From NCBI GenBank assembly GCA_023435545.1, contig JAEYRQ010000521.1:1-5627 (forward strand): 5,627 nt of DNA, given 5' to 3'. Position numbers and translations under genes: made by a program. This document shows positions 4,852 to 5,627 of the stretch, piece by piece; positions within the stretch are counted from its first letter, which is position 1, and each line of letters opens with the position of its first letter. The stretch is from Pseudomonadota bacterium (GTDB lineage Bacteria; Pseudomonadota; Alphaproteobacteria; Rhizobiales; Tepidamorphaceae). The notes beneath the pieces were generated by a model. It was given only the letters and a program-made list of their open reading frames with translations. It did no database searches and was not told the DNA's origin.

Positions 4852-5627
4852 ATGCCCGCCGATCCCTCCCTCATCCGCCTCACCGCCGTCGCGGTCCGCG
4901 ACAAGCTCATGAAGGGCGAGGTCTCACCGCTCGACCTCCTCGATACGCTGGAGGCCCGCGTCGGCGAAGTGGACGGGGCTGTGAACGCGCTGCCGACGCT
5001 GTGTTTCGATCGCGCCCGGGACCATGCCCGCCGGCTGATGGACAGACCGGTCGGCGAGCGCGGGACGCTGGCCGGCATGCCGGTGCCGATCAAGGATTTG
5101 GTCGATGTCGCCGGGGTCCTCAACACCAAGGGATCGCCGATCTTCGCCGACAACGTGCCCGCCGCGTCGGACCTGATGGTGGAGCGGCTGGAGGCGGAGG
5201 GCGGCATCGTCTACGCCAAATCGAACACGCCGGAGTTCGGTGCCGGCGCCAACACCTTCAACGAGGTGTTCGGACGCACGCTCAACCCGTGGAACACCTC
5301 GCGCTCGGCCGCCGGCTCCGCGGGCGGCGCGGCGGTGGCGCTCGCCACCGGCATGGCGTGGCTCGCGCACGGCTCCGACCTCGGCGGATCGCTGAGGAAC
5401 CCGGCGAGCTTCTGCGGCATCGTCGGTCTGCGACCTTCGCCCGGCCGGGTGGCGGCGACACCGACCCCGCCGATCGACCAGACGCTCGGCGTCGAGGGGC
5501 CGATGGCCCGCAATGTCGAGGATCTGGCGCTGCTGCTCGACGCGATGTCGGGCGAGGACCAGCGCGACCCCATCTCGCTGCCGAGGCCGGCGACCTCGTT
5601 CCTGGAGGCGGGGCGCGCGGGGGGGGA
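4852..5627 (+). CDS. Amidase signature family amidase (3' truncated)
   Basis: The first 258 residues of an enzyme that hydrolyses amide bonds to a carboxylate plus ammonia or an amine. The right edge cuts it off; the family is usually 450-500 residues, so roughly half is present. The Ser-cisSer-Lys catalytic triad is visible: Lys81 in VPIKDLVDVAG, Ser156 in AAGSAGG, and the nucleophile Ser180 in GSDLGGSLRNPASFCG. The spacings of 75 and 24 residues equal those in fatty acid amide hydrolase (Lys142, Ser217, Ser241), which supports the assignment. The usual GGSSGG is AAGSAGG here, so the second Ser of that motif is Ala157. The triad itself is intact. GLRPSPGRV and GPMARNVEDLALLLDAM follow as in typical members. 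The ATG at 4852 has GAGGA seven bases upstream. The substrate is unknown. GatA of the tRNA amidotransferase is unlikely because no gatB or gatC is nearby and the motif differs. Confidence 0.93.
   Translation, partial: MPADPSLIRLTAVAVRDKLMKGEVSPLDLLDTLEARVGEVDGAVNALPTLCFDRARDHARRLMDRPVGERGTLAGMPVPIKDLVDVAGVLNTKGSPIFADNVPAASDLMVERLEAEGGIVYAKSNTPEFGAGANTFNEVFGRTLNPWNTSRSAAGSAGGAAVALATGMAWLAHGSDLGGSLRNPASFCGIVGLRPSPGRVAATPTPPIDQTLGVEGPMARNVEDLALLLDAMSGEDQRDPISLPRPATSFLEAGRAGG

Noticed and set aside
4731..5207. Upstream extension of the dehydrogenase frame to 5207
   Set aside because: It runs antisense through the amidase start region, is Ser/Arg-rich without SDR features, and the ATG at 4730 has a good ribosome site and the expected N-terminus.
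5616..5627. Possible frameshift or sequencing error in the G-rich run at the right edge
   Set aside because: The run lies at the last bases of the window, so the frame cannot be tested beyond it; the amidase frame is open up to the end.

Overview
This is a GC-rich, tightly packed chromosomal stretch. It is most consistent with an alphaproteobacterium, probably of the Hyphomicrobiales (Rhizobiales) type. That placement rests on strong G/C preference at third codon positions, short GGAG/AGGGAG-type ribosome sites and the mix of metabolic genes. It is an inference; there is no rRNA or other marker gene to confirm it. I see no insertion sequence, phage gene, CRISPR array, tRNA or rRNA.

Left part (1-1203). 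The + strand opens with the last 53 codons of a membrane protein. Its stop overlaps (ATGA) the start of a 276-residue exported protein with three FG-GAP/VCBS-like acidic loops, so the two genes are probably translationally coupled. A short minus-strand gene for a basic 65-residue protein of unknown function converges on it, with a small stem-loop between the two stops. The next 300 or so bases (1204-1507) hold no convincing gene but carry several short perfect inverted repeats.

Middle part (1508-3805, minus strand). A two-gene transcription unit reads right to left: a class III omega-aminotransferase, then, 12 bases after its stop, a Tat-exported YaeI/YkuE-type metallophosphoesterase. The second gene can only begin at a TTG codon (or at some later rare start). 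Its likely ribosome site overlaps the aminotransferase stop. A 9-bp stem-loop at the very end of the phosphoesterase frame is a candidate terminator.

Right part (3948-5627). A classical short-chain dehydrogenase/reductase (minus) and an amidase-signature amidase (plus, cut off by the window end) are transcribed divergently from a 121-base gap. Together with the aminotransferase they suggest general handling of amides, amines and carbonyls (amide hydrolysis, amine to carbonyl, carbonyl to alcohol). Nothing in the sequence proves that they share a substrate. I find no clear new defence or mobile system. The points that best repay checking are the small basic protein, the inverted-repeat cluster at 1227-1462, and the Ser-to-Ala change next to the amidase catalytic serine.
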